Source: an uncultured Lachnospiraceae bacterium
Lineage (GTDB): Bacteria > Bacillota > Clostridia > Lachnospirales > Lachnospiraceae
NCBI GenBank assembly: GCA_946537305.1
Contig: CAMNFR010000003.1
Location: 1 to 64,000 of the forward strand
Length of the DNA: 64,000 nt
Direction of reading: 5' to 3'
Positions within the stretch are counted from its first letter, which is position 1. Each line of letters begins with the position of its first letter. Below, in pieces: positions 20,020 to 28,798 of this stretch. Under the pieces are notes generated by a model. That model made no database searches and had not been told where the DNA came from. It worked only from the letters and a program-made list of their open reading frames with translations. The position numbers were made by a program, and so were the translations under genes.

Positions 20020-20070
20020 ATGATATCCACATCCGGAATAATCATGCGTGTAAAAAAATGGCATTTATAA
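20020..20070 (+). other. Short SD-led upstream ORF (MISTSGIIMRVKKWHL*) overlapping the aminotransferase start
   Basis: aaggaaaggaaagt-ATG...TAA; overlaps ATG 20058 at a run of seven A; the ATG at 20058 has no evident SD. Confidence 0.4.
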
Positions 20071-21359
20071 AGAGCAGAGAAATTAAACCGTTTGAATCTA
20101 AAATCTGGCTTAGCAGTCCTACAATGTATCCTGAATCCAGAGATTATATGATGGAAGCATATGATACTAATTGGATGAGTACTGTTGGAAAGAATATTAA
20201 TGAAATTGAAGGGCAGATAGCGGAATACGTTGGCGTGAAATATGCTGTAGCACTTAGTGCAGGAACAGCAGCTCTGCATCTTGCCACAAAGCTTGCCGGA
20301 GAGAAGATTTACGGACAGCCGAGACCGAATAAAGGAACTCTGGATCAGAAAATCGTGTTGTGTAGCGATATGACATTTGACGCTACAATTAATGCGGTAG
20401 CATATGAAGATGGCGAAGCTGTTTTTATCGACACAGAATATGATACCTGGAATATGGATCCCGCAGCGTTAGAAAAGGCGTTCGAGGTATATCCGGAAGC
20501 AAAGATTGTGGTCATTGCACATCTATACGGAACGCCGGCTAAAATGCAGGAAATCAAAGATATATGCGACCGACACGGCGCTTTAATTGTCGAGGATGCT
20601 GCAGAAAGCCTCGGTGCTCAGTATAAGCTGAACGGACAGTGGGTAGAGACAGGTGCTCTCGGTGACTACAATTGTATATCTTTCAACGGAAATAAAATAA
20701 TAACGGGATCCAGTGGAGGGATGTTTTTGACGAACTCTAAAGAGGATGCCGAAAAAGTCAAGAAATGGAGCACCCAATCCCGCGAGGATGCGCCGTGGTA
20801 TCAGCATGAAGAAATCGGTTATAATTACCGCATGAGTAATGTGATTGCAGGTGTAATTCGAGGGCAGCTGCCATATTTACAGAAGCATATTGATGAGAAG
20901 AAGGCTATATATGAACGTTATAAGGAGGGGCTGAAGGGACTTCCGGTTAGCATGAATCCGTATGATGCAGAAAACACCAGACCAAACTTCTGGCTCAGCT
21001 GCATGATCATAGATGAGGATGCTATGTGTAAACAGGTTAGAGATGACAAAAATGCACTCTATATTCCGGAGCCTGGGAAATCCTGCCCGACAGAAATTCT
21101 GGAGACTATATCGCTGCTCAATGCAGAGGGCAGACCGATTTGGAAGCCGATGCATATGCAGCCAATTTATCGGAATCATGCCTTCATTACAGCAAGAGGA
21201 AACGGAAGAGCCAGAAGCAATGCTTATATTAAGGAGAGCGGGCTTGTAGATGTTGGGGCAGATATTTTTGACAGAGGACTTTGTCTTCCCAGTGATAATA
21301 AAATGACACCGGAACAGCAGGATATGATTATTGATGTCATTAGGCATTGTTTCGAATAA
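20058..21359 (+). CDS. DegT/DnrJ/EryC1/StrS aminotransferase (PglE-like)
   Basis: IWLSSPTMYPESRDYMMEAYDTNWMSTVGKNINEIEGQIAEYVGVKYAVALSAGTAALHLA...HGALIVEDAAESLGAQY...SFNGNKIITGSSGGM. Confidence 0.95.
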   Translation: MAFIKSREIKPFESKIWLSSPTMYPESRDYMMEAYDTNWMSTVGKNINEIEGQIAEYVGVKYAVALSAGTAALHLATKLAGEKIYGQPRPNKGTLDQKIVLCSDMTFDATINAVAYEDGEAVFIDTEYDTWNMDPAALEKAFEVYPEAKIVVIAHLYGTPAKMQEIKDICDRHGALIVEDAAESLGAQYKLNGQWVETGALGDYNCISFNGNKIITGSSGGMFLTNSKEDAEKVKKWSTQSREDAPWYQHEEIGYNYRMSNVIAGVIRGQLPYLQKHIDEKKAIYERYKEGLKGLPVSMNPYDAENTRPNFWLSCMIIDEDAMCKQVRDDKNALYIPEPGKSCPTEILETISLLNAEGRPIWKPMHMQPIYRNHAFITARGNGRARSNAYIKESGLVDVGADIFDRGLCLPSDNKMTPEQQDMIIDVIRHCFE

Positions 21360-21371
21360 GAAGGAAAAGGA

Positions 21372-22109
21372 ATGGGAAAGTTAAAGAAAACGGCACTATT
21401 AATTGGCGGCTTGTTAAGTGCAGCGACTGCTGTAGTAGCCATTCAAAATGTAATAGATGTTAACCATGAAGGACAGAAACACAAACAGGGTTTTTATGAA
21501 AAGTATGTAAAGCGTCCACTGGATTTCTTTCTGTCGGTTTTGGCGACAATTTTGCTGAGTCCGGTACTGGTTGCAACAGCGGTACTGGTCAGAGTCAGAC
21601 TGGGCACACCTGTTCTATTTACACAAGAAAGACCGGGTAAGGATGAAAAGATTTTTAAACTGATGAAGTTCAGAACCATGACTGATAAGAGAGATGAGAA
21701 CGGAGAATTGCTGCCAGATGCAGACAGACTTACAAAGCTCGGCTCTTTCTTGCGTGCGACATCAATCGATGAGCTGCCGGAACTGTTAAATATCGCAAAG
21801 GGAGACATGAGTATCATTGGACCGCGCCCTCTGCTGGTTCAGTACCTTCCATATTATAAAGCAGCAGAGAGACATCGTCATGACGTAAGACCAGGGCTGT
21901 CCGGGCTTGCCCAGGTAAATGGGAGAAATCTGGTTGATTGGGATCAACGCTTAGCATATGATGTTCAGTACGTAAGCGATATTACGTTCATAGGGGATGT
22001 AAAAATTGCACTGAAAACAATTAGAAAGGTCTTTGCAAGAGAGGATGTTGTCGTAAATACCGATACCGTAGAGACATTTCTTGATCAGGAAAGAGCTATT
22101 CATGAATAA
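21372..22109 (+). CDS. Sugar transferase, PglC-like, with an extra N-terminal hydrophobic segment
   Basis: KYVKRPLDFFLSVLATILLSPVL...FTQERPGKDEKIFKLMKFRTMTDKRDENGELLPDADRLTKLGSFLRATSIDELPELLNIAKGDMSIIGPRPLL. Confidence 0.93.
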   Translation: MGKLKKTALLIGGLLSAATAVVAIQNVIDVNHEGQKHKQGFYEKYVKRPLDFFLSVLATILLSPVLVATAVLVRVRLGTPVLFTQERPGKDEKIFKLMKFRTMTDKRDENGELLPDADRLTKLGSFLRATSIDELPELLNIAKGDMSIIGPRPLLVQYLPYYKAAERHRHDVRPGLSGLAQVNGRNLVDWDQRLAYDVQYVSDITFIGDVKIALKTIRKVFAREDVVVNTDTVETFLDQERAIHE

Positions 22110-23277
22110 TTATCAATTTAAAACACCGTACTTCTTAATACATGAAAACCTGATTGCAGAGAATATTGCCGGATTCAGAAAAGCATTGGATGAACTATGG
22201 CCTGATTCTATAATTGCATACTCGGTAAAAACGAATTCTCTTCCATGGATTCTAAAATGGATGAATGAACATGGAGTATACGCAGAAGTTGTTTCTGACG
22301 AGGAATACCAGTTGGCATTGTTGTCAGGATATGCTACTAATAAGATTGTGTTTAATGGGCCAATAAAGACAAACGAATATTTAAAAAAGGCGTTTAAGGG
22401 TGGATCCATTGTTAATATCGATTCCCAGAATGAAATTGATTTTATAAAAAGCGAAAAACCGCTCATTAACGGTGCGGTGGGTGTACGTGTAAATATAGAT
22501 CCATCAATTTTTGATTCGAATGATATTGGTTATCAAGAAGATGGATTCCGTTTTGGATATTGTCCTGAAAATGGAGAGCTAAAAAAAGCACTGGAGACAA
22601 TTTTTCAAGCATACGGAAACATTTCCATTGGTTTACATCTACATGTGAATTCTGTTACGCGCTCTCTGAATGTATATAAATCAATTGCTACGTATGCGGC
22701 ACGTATAATTAAAGAATATAATATTGAACCTTCTTACATAGATATAGGGGGAGGTTTCTTTGGCGGAGTTCCCGGGAAAACAACGCCGCATGAATATATT
22801 GAAGCTATAAAAAATAGATTAGATTCATGTGTTGATATCTCGAAAACCAAGTTAATAATTGAACCGGGGTCAGCAGCAGTTGGTTCCGCTATTGATTTAC
22901 ATACTTCGGTTATAGATGTTAAGGATACAGCACGTGGTCGAATTGTGACCACAGATGGAAGTCGGATTTATATTGACCCTCTCTGGTTGAAAAAAAAATA
23001 TTTGTACTCGGTCAGTTCGACAAGAGGAGAACATCATCGTCAGGTTGTTTGTGGATACACGTGTATGGATCATGACAGGATTATGGTTATTGAAGATGAA
23101 CCGGAATTATTGGTTAATGATCATATCGTTTATCGGCGGGTAGGCAACTATACGGTGACTTTTGGGGGGCCTTTTATTAGACCATACCCGCCTGTTTATT
23201 GTGAAATGCAAGATGAAGTGAAACTGGTACGCAAACAAATGAGTGTTGAAGATTACTATAGAATGGAGACAGTATAA
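22102..23277 (+). CDS. PLP-dependent decarboxylase, fold-type III (DAP/ornithine decarboxylase-like)
   Basis: FKTPYFLIHENLIAENIAGFRKAL...IIAYSVKTNSLPWILKWMNEHGVYAEVVSDEEYQLAL...IDIGGGFFGG; ATG 22102 overlaps the stop of the previous gene. Confidence 0.88.
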   Translation: MNNYQFKTPYFLIHENLIAENIAGFRKALDELWPDSIIAYSVKTNSLPWILKWMNEHGVYAEVVSDEEYQLALLSGYATNKIVFNGPIKTNEYLKKAFKGGSIVNIDSQNEIDFIKSEKPLINGAVGVRVNIDPSIFDSNDIGYQEDGFRFGYCPENGELKKALETIFQAYGNISIGLHLHVNSVTRSLNVYKSIATYAARIIKEYNIEPSYIDIGGGFFGGVPGKTTPHEYIEAIKNRLDSCVDISKTKLIIEPGSAAVGSAIDLHTSVIDVKDTARGRIVTTDGSRIYIDPLWLKKKYLYSVSSTRGEHHRQVVCGYTCMDHDRIMVIEDEPELLVNDHIVYRRVGNYTVTFGGPFIRPYPPVYCEMQDEVKLVRKQMSVEDYYRMETV

Positions 23278-23279
23278 AA

Positions 23280-24278
23280 ATGAATTATTTAATGCTCAGT
23301 GTGGGACGACGCGGGGAATTGATGAAAGATTTCCGCAAATCTATGGAAAACGGATCTCATATAATAGCAACGGATAATAGTCCATTCGCTCCGGCACTAT
23401 ATTTTGCTGACAAACAGTATATTGTACCGCGAATTGATGCGCCGGAATACCTTGATATAATACTCAAAATATGTAAGGATGAAAATATTAATGCAGTCAC
23501 AACTTTTATAGATCCGGAGATTATGCTTCTGGCAGAGAATCGCGAAAAGTTCTCGGCAATCGGAGTAGAAGTGCTGGCGCCTTATGAGGATAGTGCCCGG
23601 ATATGTTTCGATAAGTATCAAATGTTTAAGCACTTGAAGGCCAATGGTGTTAAAACCGTTAAAACATGGGGTTCTTTTTCAGAGGTAAAGGACGCGATTG
23701 AGACGGGAGAAGTATCTTTTCCGGTTTTTGTAAAACCGCGGACCGGAAGTGGTAGCGTTGGCGCCAGACAAGTGGAGGATTTGGCGTCTTTGGAAGCCGC
23801 ATTTGAACATGATCCGGGGTTGATTGCGCAAGAACTAATGACAGGGGAGGGATGCTTCGATCTTGATGCAGATATATATGTAGATACAATAACACATAAA
23901 CCAGTTGCAATCTTTTCAAAAAAGAAAATATCGACTGTTATTGGCGGCGCGAACAAAACCATCTCCTTTAAAGACAAAAAGCTCTTTGCATTCATAGAGG
24001 AAGCGCTGACATTTTTTAAGTTTAACGGACCGATTGATGCAGATTTCTTCTTTAAAGATGGGGAGTATTATTTGTCTGAGGTAAATCCAAGATTTGGAGG
24101 GGCATATTTACACGCCTATGGAGCAGGGGTAGATTTCATCAAATTGATTGAAAACAATCTGCATGGTCAGGCAAATGAAAGCATCATTGGTCAATATGAT
24201 GAAGGCGTGGTTATGATGATGTATGACAGCGTAGTAATCGGAAGATCAGAGGCAGATTCTGTCATCCTGAAAGTATAA
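23280..24278 (+). CDS. ATP-grasp family ligase (CarB/PylC-like)
   Basis: FDKYQMFKHLKANGVKTVKTW...FPVFVKPRTGSGSVGARQV...GLIAQELMTGEGCFDLDADIYVD...SEVNPRFGGAYLHAY. Confidence 0.88.
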   Translation: MNYLMLSVGRRGELMKDFRKSMENGSHIIATDNSPFAPALYFADKQYIVPRIDAPEYLDIILKICKDENINAVTTFIDPEIMLLAENREKFSAIGVEVLAPYEDSARICFDKYQMFKHLKANGVKTVKTWGSFSEVKDAIETGEVSFPVFVKPRTGSGSVGARQVEDLASLEAAFEHDPGLIAQELMTGEGCFDLDADIYVDTITHKPVAIFSKKKISTVIGGANKTISFKDKKLFAFIEEALTFFKFNGPIDADFFFKDGEYYLSEVNPRFGGAYLHAYGAGVDFIKLIENNLHGQANESIIGQYDEGVVMMMYDSVVIGRSEADSVILKV

Positions 24279-24363
24279 GGTATCTATTCCCAATATCGAG
24301 TTAAAGTATTGCACAATAAAAAGAGACGTTACATGCTTTGTCGGAGGAGAAGAAAGAAATCAA

Positions 24364-26094
24364 ATGGATATAGTTATTATCTCAGAGTTCTGCGATGACT
24401 TCTCAACAACAGATAATGATAGATTTTTATACTTGGCAAAACTGTTTTCGGACAAGAATCGGGTTGAAATAATTACCAGTTCTTTTCATCACACAACAAA
24501 AAGACATCGAAATAAGCCGGCGGTGGAATGGCCGTTCCAAATTACTTTTATTGACGAGCCGGGGTATCCGAAGAATGTGTGCCTGAAGCGGTTTCTTAGT
24601 CATTATATTTGGGGTAAGAATGTACTAAAATACATGCGTCAGCGTAATAAGCCAGACGTGGTTTACTGTGCAGTACCTTCTCTCACGGGAGCCAATTGTG
24701 TATCTAAATATTGTGAGAGAGAAAATATAAGATTTGTGATTGATGTACAGGATCTTTGGCCTGAGGCGTTTCAGATGGTGCTTAACGTGCCACTGCTGAG
24801 CGATTTGATCTTTTTGCCATTTAAAGCTCTGGCCAATGGTATTTATAAACGTGCGGATGCCATATGTGCTGTATCGAAAACATATTGTCGAAGGGCAGCG
24901 CGTGTAAATAATAAGGTAAAGAAAACAACAACCGTCTTTCTTGGGACAGAATTATCGGTTTTTGATAGATATGCCCGTGGTAATCCGATTCTGGAAAAGA
25001 ACACAGGAGAGGTTTGGCTGGCTTATTGTGGATCATTAGAGAACAGTGATGATCTGATGGATGTAATTGATGCATTGGCAAAGTTGACAGAGTATTGTAT
25101 CAGGTTCATTATTATCGGCGATGGGCCGAGGAAAAATGAGTACGAGGAATATGCTAAGAATAAAAAGGTCAACGCAGATTTTGTTGGCCGGGTTCCATAT
25201 AATACAATGTGTAATTTGCTTTCGGCCAGTGATATTACAGTAAATCCAGTCGCGTATGCAGCGGCACAGGGCATGCTTCACAAGCATGATAATAATGTGA
25301 CAAGCGGGAAGCCGGTTGTAAATACGTTGGACGACGATGAATTTAAGGGCCTGATCGAACAATATCACATGGGTTTCAATTGCAGGAAAAGAGATACGGA
25401 CGACCTGGCAGAAAAACTCAAGATACTGGTCGGTGATTCTAAGCTGCGAGAAGAGATGGGGGTTAACGCTAGACGGTGCGCAGAGGAGAGATTGAATAGG
25501 TCTTTGATCCCCCAAATTCAAGAAAAGCAAATTTTGACAGACACCAAAGGTTATTGCGGGCTGATTAAAATGCCGCAGGAAATATGGCTCGGATACGCCG
25601 GTACACTCGGAACAAGTTATGATTTGCCGATTGTGTTTGATGCTATGAAAAAAATCAGGAATCCACACCTCCGCTTTATTGTTATGGGTGACGGACCTTT
25701 GATGGAAGAGTTTCAGGAAAAGGCCAAGGGATTAAATGTAACATTTGTCGGGAGGCTTGACTATAGTCAGATGTGCGGCGTTTTAAAAGCATGCGATTTG
25801 GTTGTTAATCCAATCGTTGGGAAAAGTGTGGCGAGCATTATAAATAAGCATGCCGATTACGCTGCAAGTGGGAAGCCAGTACTTAATACCCAGAAGAGTA
25901 AAGAATATCGAGTACTTATTGACAGGTACCAGATGGGATTCAATTGTGAAAGTGCGGAAGAAATGGCACAAAGTATTCAGTTGCTTTTGCGAGATGCCCA
26001 TTTGAGAGAAAAGATGGGAAGAAACGCCCGAAAGTGTGCGGAACAAAAATTTGACCGTGCGACAACTTATAGAATGATAGAAGGTTTGTTGTAA
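24364..26094 (+). CDS. Glycosyltransferase family 4-like protein with two tandem C-terminal GT-B donor-type domains
   Basis: N-terminal acceptor domain (DVVYCAVPSLTGANCVSKY...VIDVQDLWPEAFQMV), then two homologous copies starting EVWLAYCGSLENSDD and EIWLGYAGTLGTSYD. Confidence 0.85.
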   Translation: MDIVIISEFCDDFSTTDNDRFLYLAKLFSDKNRVEIITSSFHHTTKRHRNKPAVEWPFQITFIDEPGYPKNVCLKRFLSHYIWGKNVLKYMRQRNKPDVVYCAVPSLTGANCVSKYCERENIRFVIDVQDLWPEAFQMVLNVPLLSDLIFLPFKALANGIYKRADAICAVSKTYCRRAARVNNKVKKTTTVFLGTELSVFDRYARGNPILEKNTGEVWLAYCGSLENSDDLMDVIDALAKLTEYCIRFIIIGDGPRKNEYEEYAKNKKVNADFVGRVPYNTMCNLLSASDITVNPVAYAAAQGMLHKHDNNVTSGKPVVNTLDDDEFKGLIEQYHMGFNCRKRDTDDLAEKLKILVGDSKLREEMGVNARRCAEERLNRSLIPQIQEKQILTDTKGYCGLIKMPQEIWLGYAGTLGTSYDLPIVFDAMKKIRNPHLRFIVMGDGPLMEEFQEKAKGLNVTFVGRLDYSQMCGVLKACDLVVNPIVGKSVASIINKHADYAASGKPVLNTQKSKEYRVLIDRYQMGFNCESAEEMAQSIQLLLRDAHLREKMGRNARKCAEQKFDRATTYRMIEGLL

Positions 26095-26120
26095 TATTTA
26101 TTTGTGAAAAGGTGGTATAA

Positions 26121-27014
26121 ATGTCATATAAGGATATCCTGAATTCGTTGTCAAACGACTCCGATTTGAGAACATTGACTGATGAAGAATCTGGAAAATT
26201 AAAGGCGTTGCTGCTGGATAATTATATGCGTATTCAGCGGTTTTGTCAAAAACACCATTTATCTGTGATGCTTGTCGGAGGATCTGCACTGGGTGCTGTG
26301 AGGCACAAGGGGTTTATTCCATGGGATGATGATCTTGATATTGCAATGCCCCGAAAGGACTATAATAAATTTAAACGAATTTTTGAAAAAGAATTAGGGG
26401 AATATTATGCGCTGGATGCACCTAATACAGGAATGAAAAGCAGCAATCGCTTCCCTAAGATACTAATCAAAAATACTAAATTGGTTGAATTGGGGATGTC
26501 GCCGGATGATAAAAATGCATGTATTAAAATAGATTTGTTTATTATAGAGAATATACCAACCAATAAACTTTTAAGATATATACATGGAATGCTCTGTACC
26601 GGCATGATGTTTATAGCTGGACAGGTTGATTCTTATGAGGCGAGGAATGATCAATTTAAAACCTTTATGTATAAATCCGAAAAGGGAAAAAAGGAATATG
26701 ATAGGCGGATGCGAATAGGAAGGCTATTTTCATTCCGGCCGGCATATAAATGGTTTAATACGGTCGATAGAGTATGCCAATGGAAAAGATCCGGCAAATA
26801 TATGGGAATACCAACAGGGAGAAAACACTATTTTGGAGAAATTCTTCCCTCTGAGGCATTCATCCCGGTGTCGGAGGGTGAGTTTGAAGGGAAAAAAGCT
26901 TATCTTCCCGGTAATGCGGATGCATATCTTAAAAATCTGTTTGGAGATTATATGAAAGTGCCTGAAAAGGCGGACAGAGAAAAACATTTTATCTATGATA
27001 TAGAATTTGAGTAG
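26121..27014 (+). CDS. LicD family phosphotransferase
   Basis: LSVMLVGGSALGAVRHKGFIPWDDDLDIAMPRKDYNKF. Confidence 0.92.
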   Translation: MSYKDILNSLSNDSDLRTLTDEESGKLKALLLDNYMRIQRFCQKHHLSVMLVGGSALGAVRHKGFIPWDDDLDIAMPRKDYNKFKRIFEKELGEYYALDAPNTGMKSSNRFPKILIKNTKLVELGMSPDDKNACIKIDLFIIENIPTNKLLRYIHGMLCTGMMFIAGQVDSYEARNDQFKTFMYKSEKGKKEYDRRMRIGRLFSFRPAYKWFNTVDRVCQWKRSGKYMGIPTGRKHYFGEILPSEAFIPVSEGEFEGKKAYLPGNADAYLKNLFGDYMKVPEKADREKHFIYDIEFE

Positions 27015-27030
27015 AAGGAGGCCAGACAAT

Positions 27031-27747
27031 ATGAATATTGCACTTTTGACAGCAGCCGGAACAGGTACAAGAATGCATCAAGATATACCCAAGCAGTTTA
27101 TTCATGTGGATGATAAACCTGTGATTATACATACAATGGAGGCTTTTCAAAGGCATCCGAGTATTGATGCTATTATTGTGGTCACGCTTGATTCGTGGGA
27201 AGCCGTTTTGTGGGCATATGCAAAACAATTTAATATAACAAAGCTAAAATGGGTTGTCCCGGGTGGGGCTACAGGACAGGACTCCATAAAAAATGGGTTG
27301 GATAAACTTAAAGAGGAACTATCGGGTGAGGACGTTAACGTAATGGTTCATGATGGTAACAGACCTCTTGTTTCATCAGAAATTATTTCCAATAGCCTTG
27401 CTACGTTTTCGAAATATGGATGCGCAGTCGCAGTAATTCCTTGTACAGAGGTTGTGTTTGAAAGCGATGATGGTGTTTCATCTTGTGTATCTACAGAAAG
27501 AGAAAAACTTTTCAGAACACAAACCCCGCATACGTATAAGCTGGATGACCTGCTTTGGGCACATGAAAAGGCAGGAGAACTGGGTATTAAAGGTACTGCG
27601 GCATCGTGCATGTTAATGAAGGAATTGGGCCGGGAGTCGTATTTCTCTAAGGGGTCAGAAGAAAATATTAAGATCACAACCCTAGATGATTTGAGAATTT
27701 TTAAAGCACTTCTTCACACAAGGCAGGAAGACTGGATAAAAAATTAA
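27031..27747 (+). CDS. IspD/TarI-family cytidylyltransferase
   Basis: MNIALLTAAGTGTRMHQDIPKQFIHVDDKPVIIHTMEAF...FRTQTPHTYKLDDLL...ENIKITTLDDL; SD aaggagg before ATG 27031. Confidence 0.9.
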   Translation: MNIALLTAAGTGTRMHQDIPKQFIHVDDKPVIIHTMEAFQRHPSIDAIIVVTLDSWEAVLWAYAKQFNITKLKWVVPGGATGQDSIKNGLDKLKEELSGEDVNVMVHDGNRPLVSSEIISNSLATFSKYGCAVAVIPCTEVVFESDDGVSSCVSTEREKLFRTQTPHTYKLDDLLWAHEKAGELGIKGTAASCMLMKELGRESYFSKGSEENIKITTLDDLRIFKALLHTRQEDWIKN

Positions 27748-27752
27748 AAACT

Positions 27753-28796
27753 ATGAATTATACACCTACATACTTGGAGGATCTGGCTCGAGTACAGAAA
27801 GTTATACCGAATCTGGCTCAATTAAAAGGGGGCCGTATTCTGATTACTGGTGCAACAGGATTGATATGTTCATCTATAGCAGACTTTTTGTTGAATCTGA
27901 ACGACACCATGAATTTGGGGCTCGTAGTATATATAACAGCCAGAAATAAGGAAAAAGCTGTTGATAGATTTGGTGAATTGCTTGACAGAGATGATGCAGT
28001 ATTTGTCGAGTATGATGCTTTAAGTGATATCGACTGGAACTATGAATTAGATTATATTATACATGGAGCCAGTCCGGCAAATCCTGCACTATATGCCACA
28101 AAGCCGGTCGAAACAATGCTGGCCAATATAATAGGTATTAATAATATTTTGAAATATGCCAGAGAACATAATGTCAAGCGGGTCTTATTTGTATCCAGCA
28201 GTGAGGTATATGGTAAAAAGGATTCTTCGAAACCCTATGGCGAGAAAGAATACGGATATGTTGATTTACTAAATCCCAGGGCGTGTTATCCTTCAGCCAA
28301 AAGGGCCTGCGAAACCTTATGTGCTTCTTATGGAGCAGAATATGATGTTGACAGTGTCATTGTTCGTTTAGGCCATGTTTATGGGCCGACAGCTGTCAGA
28401 CAAGATACCAGAGCATCGTCTCAGTTTTTTTATGATGTGCTGGACGGGCATGATATTGTCATGAAAAGTGCGGGACTGCAAATGCGTTCATATACATATG
28501 TGGTAGATTGCGTCTCAGCAATTTTATCTGTCCTGATTAATGGGAAAAAAGGAGATTCCTACAATGTCTCCTGCGCCTCGTCAGTTGTTTCGATCAGAGA
28601 TTTGGCCGAGACAATAGCAAAAAAATCGGGTAAACACGTTATATTTGAACATCCCTCAGAAGCAGAATTAAGAGGGTATAATATGATGGATAATTCGAGC
28701 TTGACGAGCGATAAAATCGAAGGCCTTGGCTGGAGCGGGTGCTTTAATTTGGAGGATGGAGTTCTTCACACAATAAAAATTCTAAAGGGTGAATAG
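27753..28796 (+). CDS. Extended SDR NAD-dependent epimerase/dehydratase
   Basis: GGRILITGATGLICSSIADFLL...YIIHGASPANPALYATKPVETMLANIIG...RACYPSAKRACE. Confidence 0.9.
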   Translation: MNYTPTYLEDLARVQKVIPNLAQLKGGRILITGATGLICSSIADFLLNLNDTMNLGLVVYITARNKEKAVDRFGELLDRDDAVFVEYDALSDIDWNYELDYIIHGASPANPALYATKPVETMLANIIGINNILKYAREHNVKRVLFVSSSEVYGKKDSSKPYGEKEYGYVDLLNPRACYPSAKRACETLCASYGAEYDVDSVIVRLGHVYGPTAVRQDTRASSQFFYDVLDGHDIVMKSAGLQMRSYTYVVDCVSAILSVLINGKKGDSYNVSCASSVVSIRDLAETIAKKSGKHVIFEHPSEAELRGYNMMDNSSLTSDKIEGLGWSGCFNLEDGVLHTIKILKGE

Positions 28797-28798
28797 CT

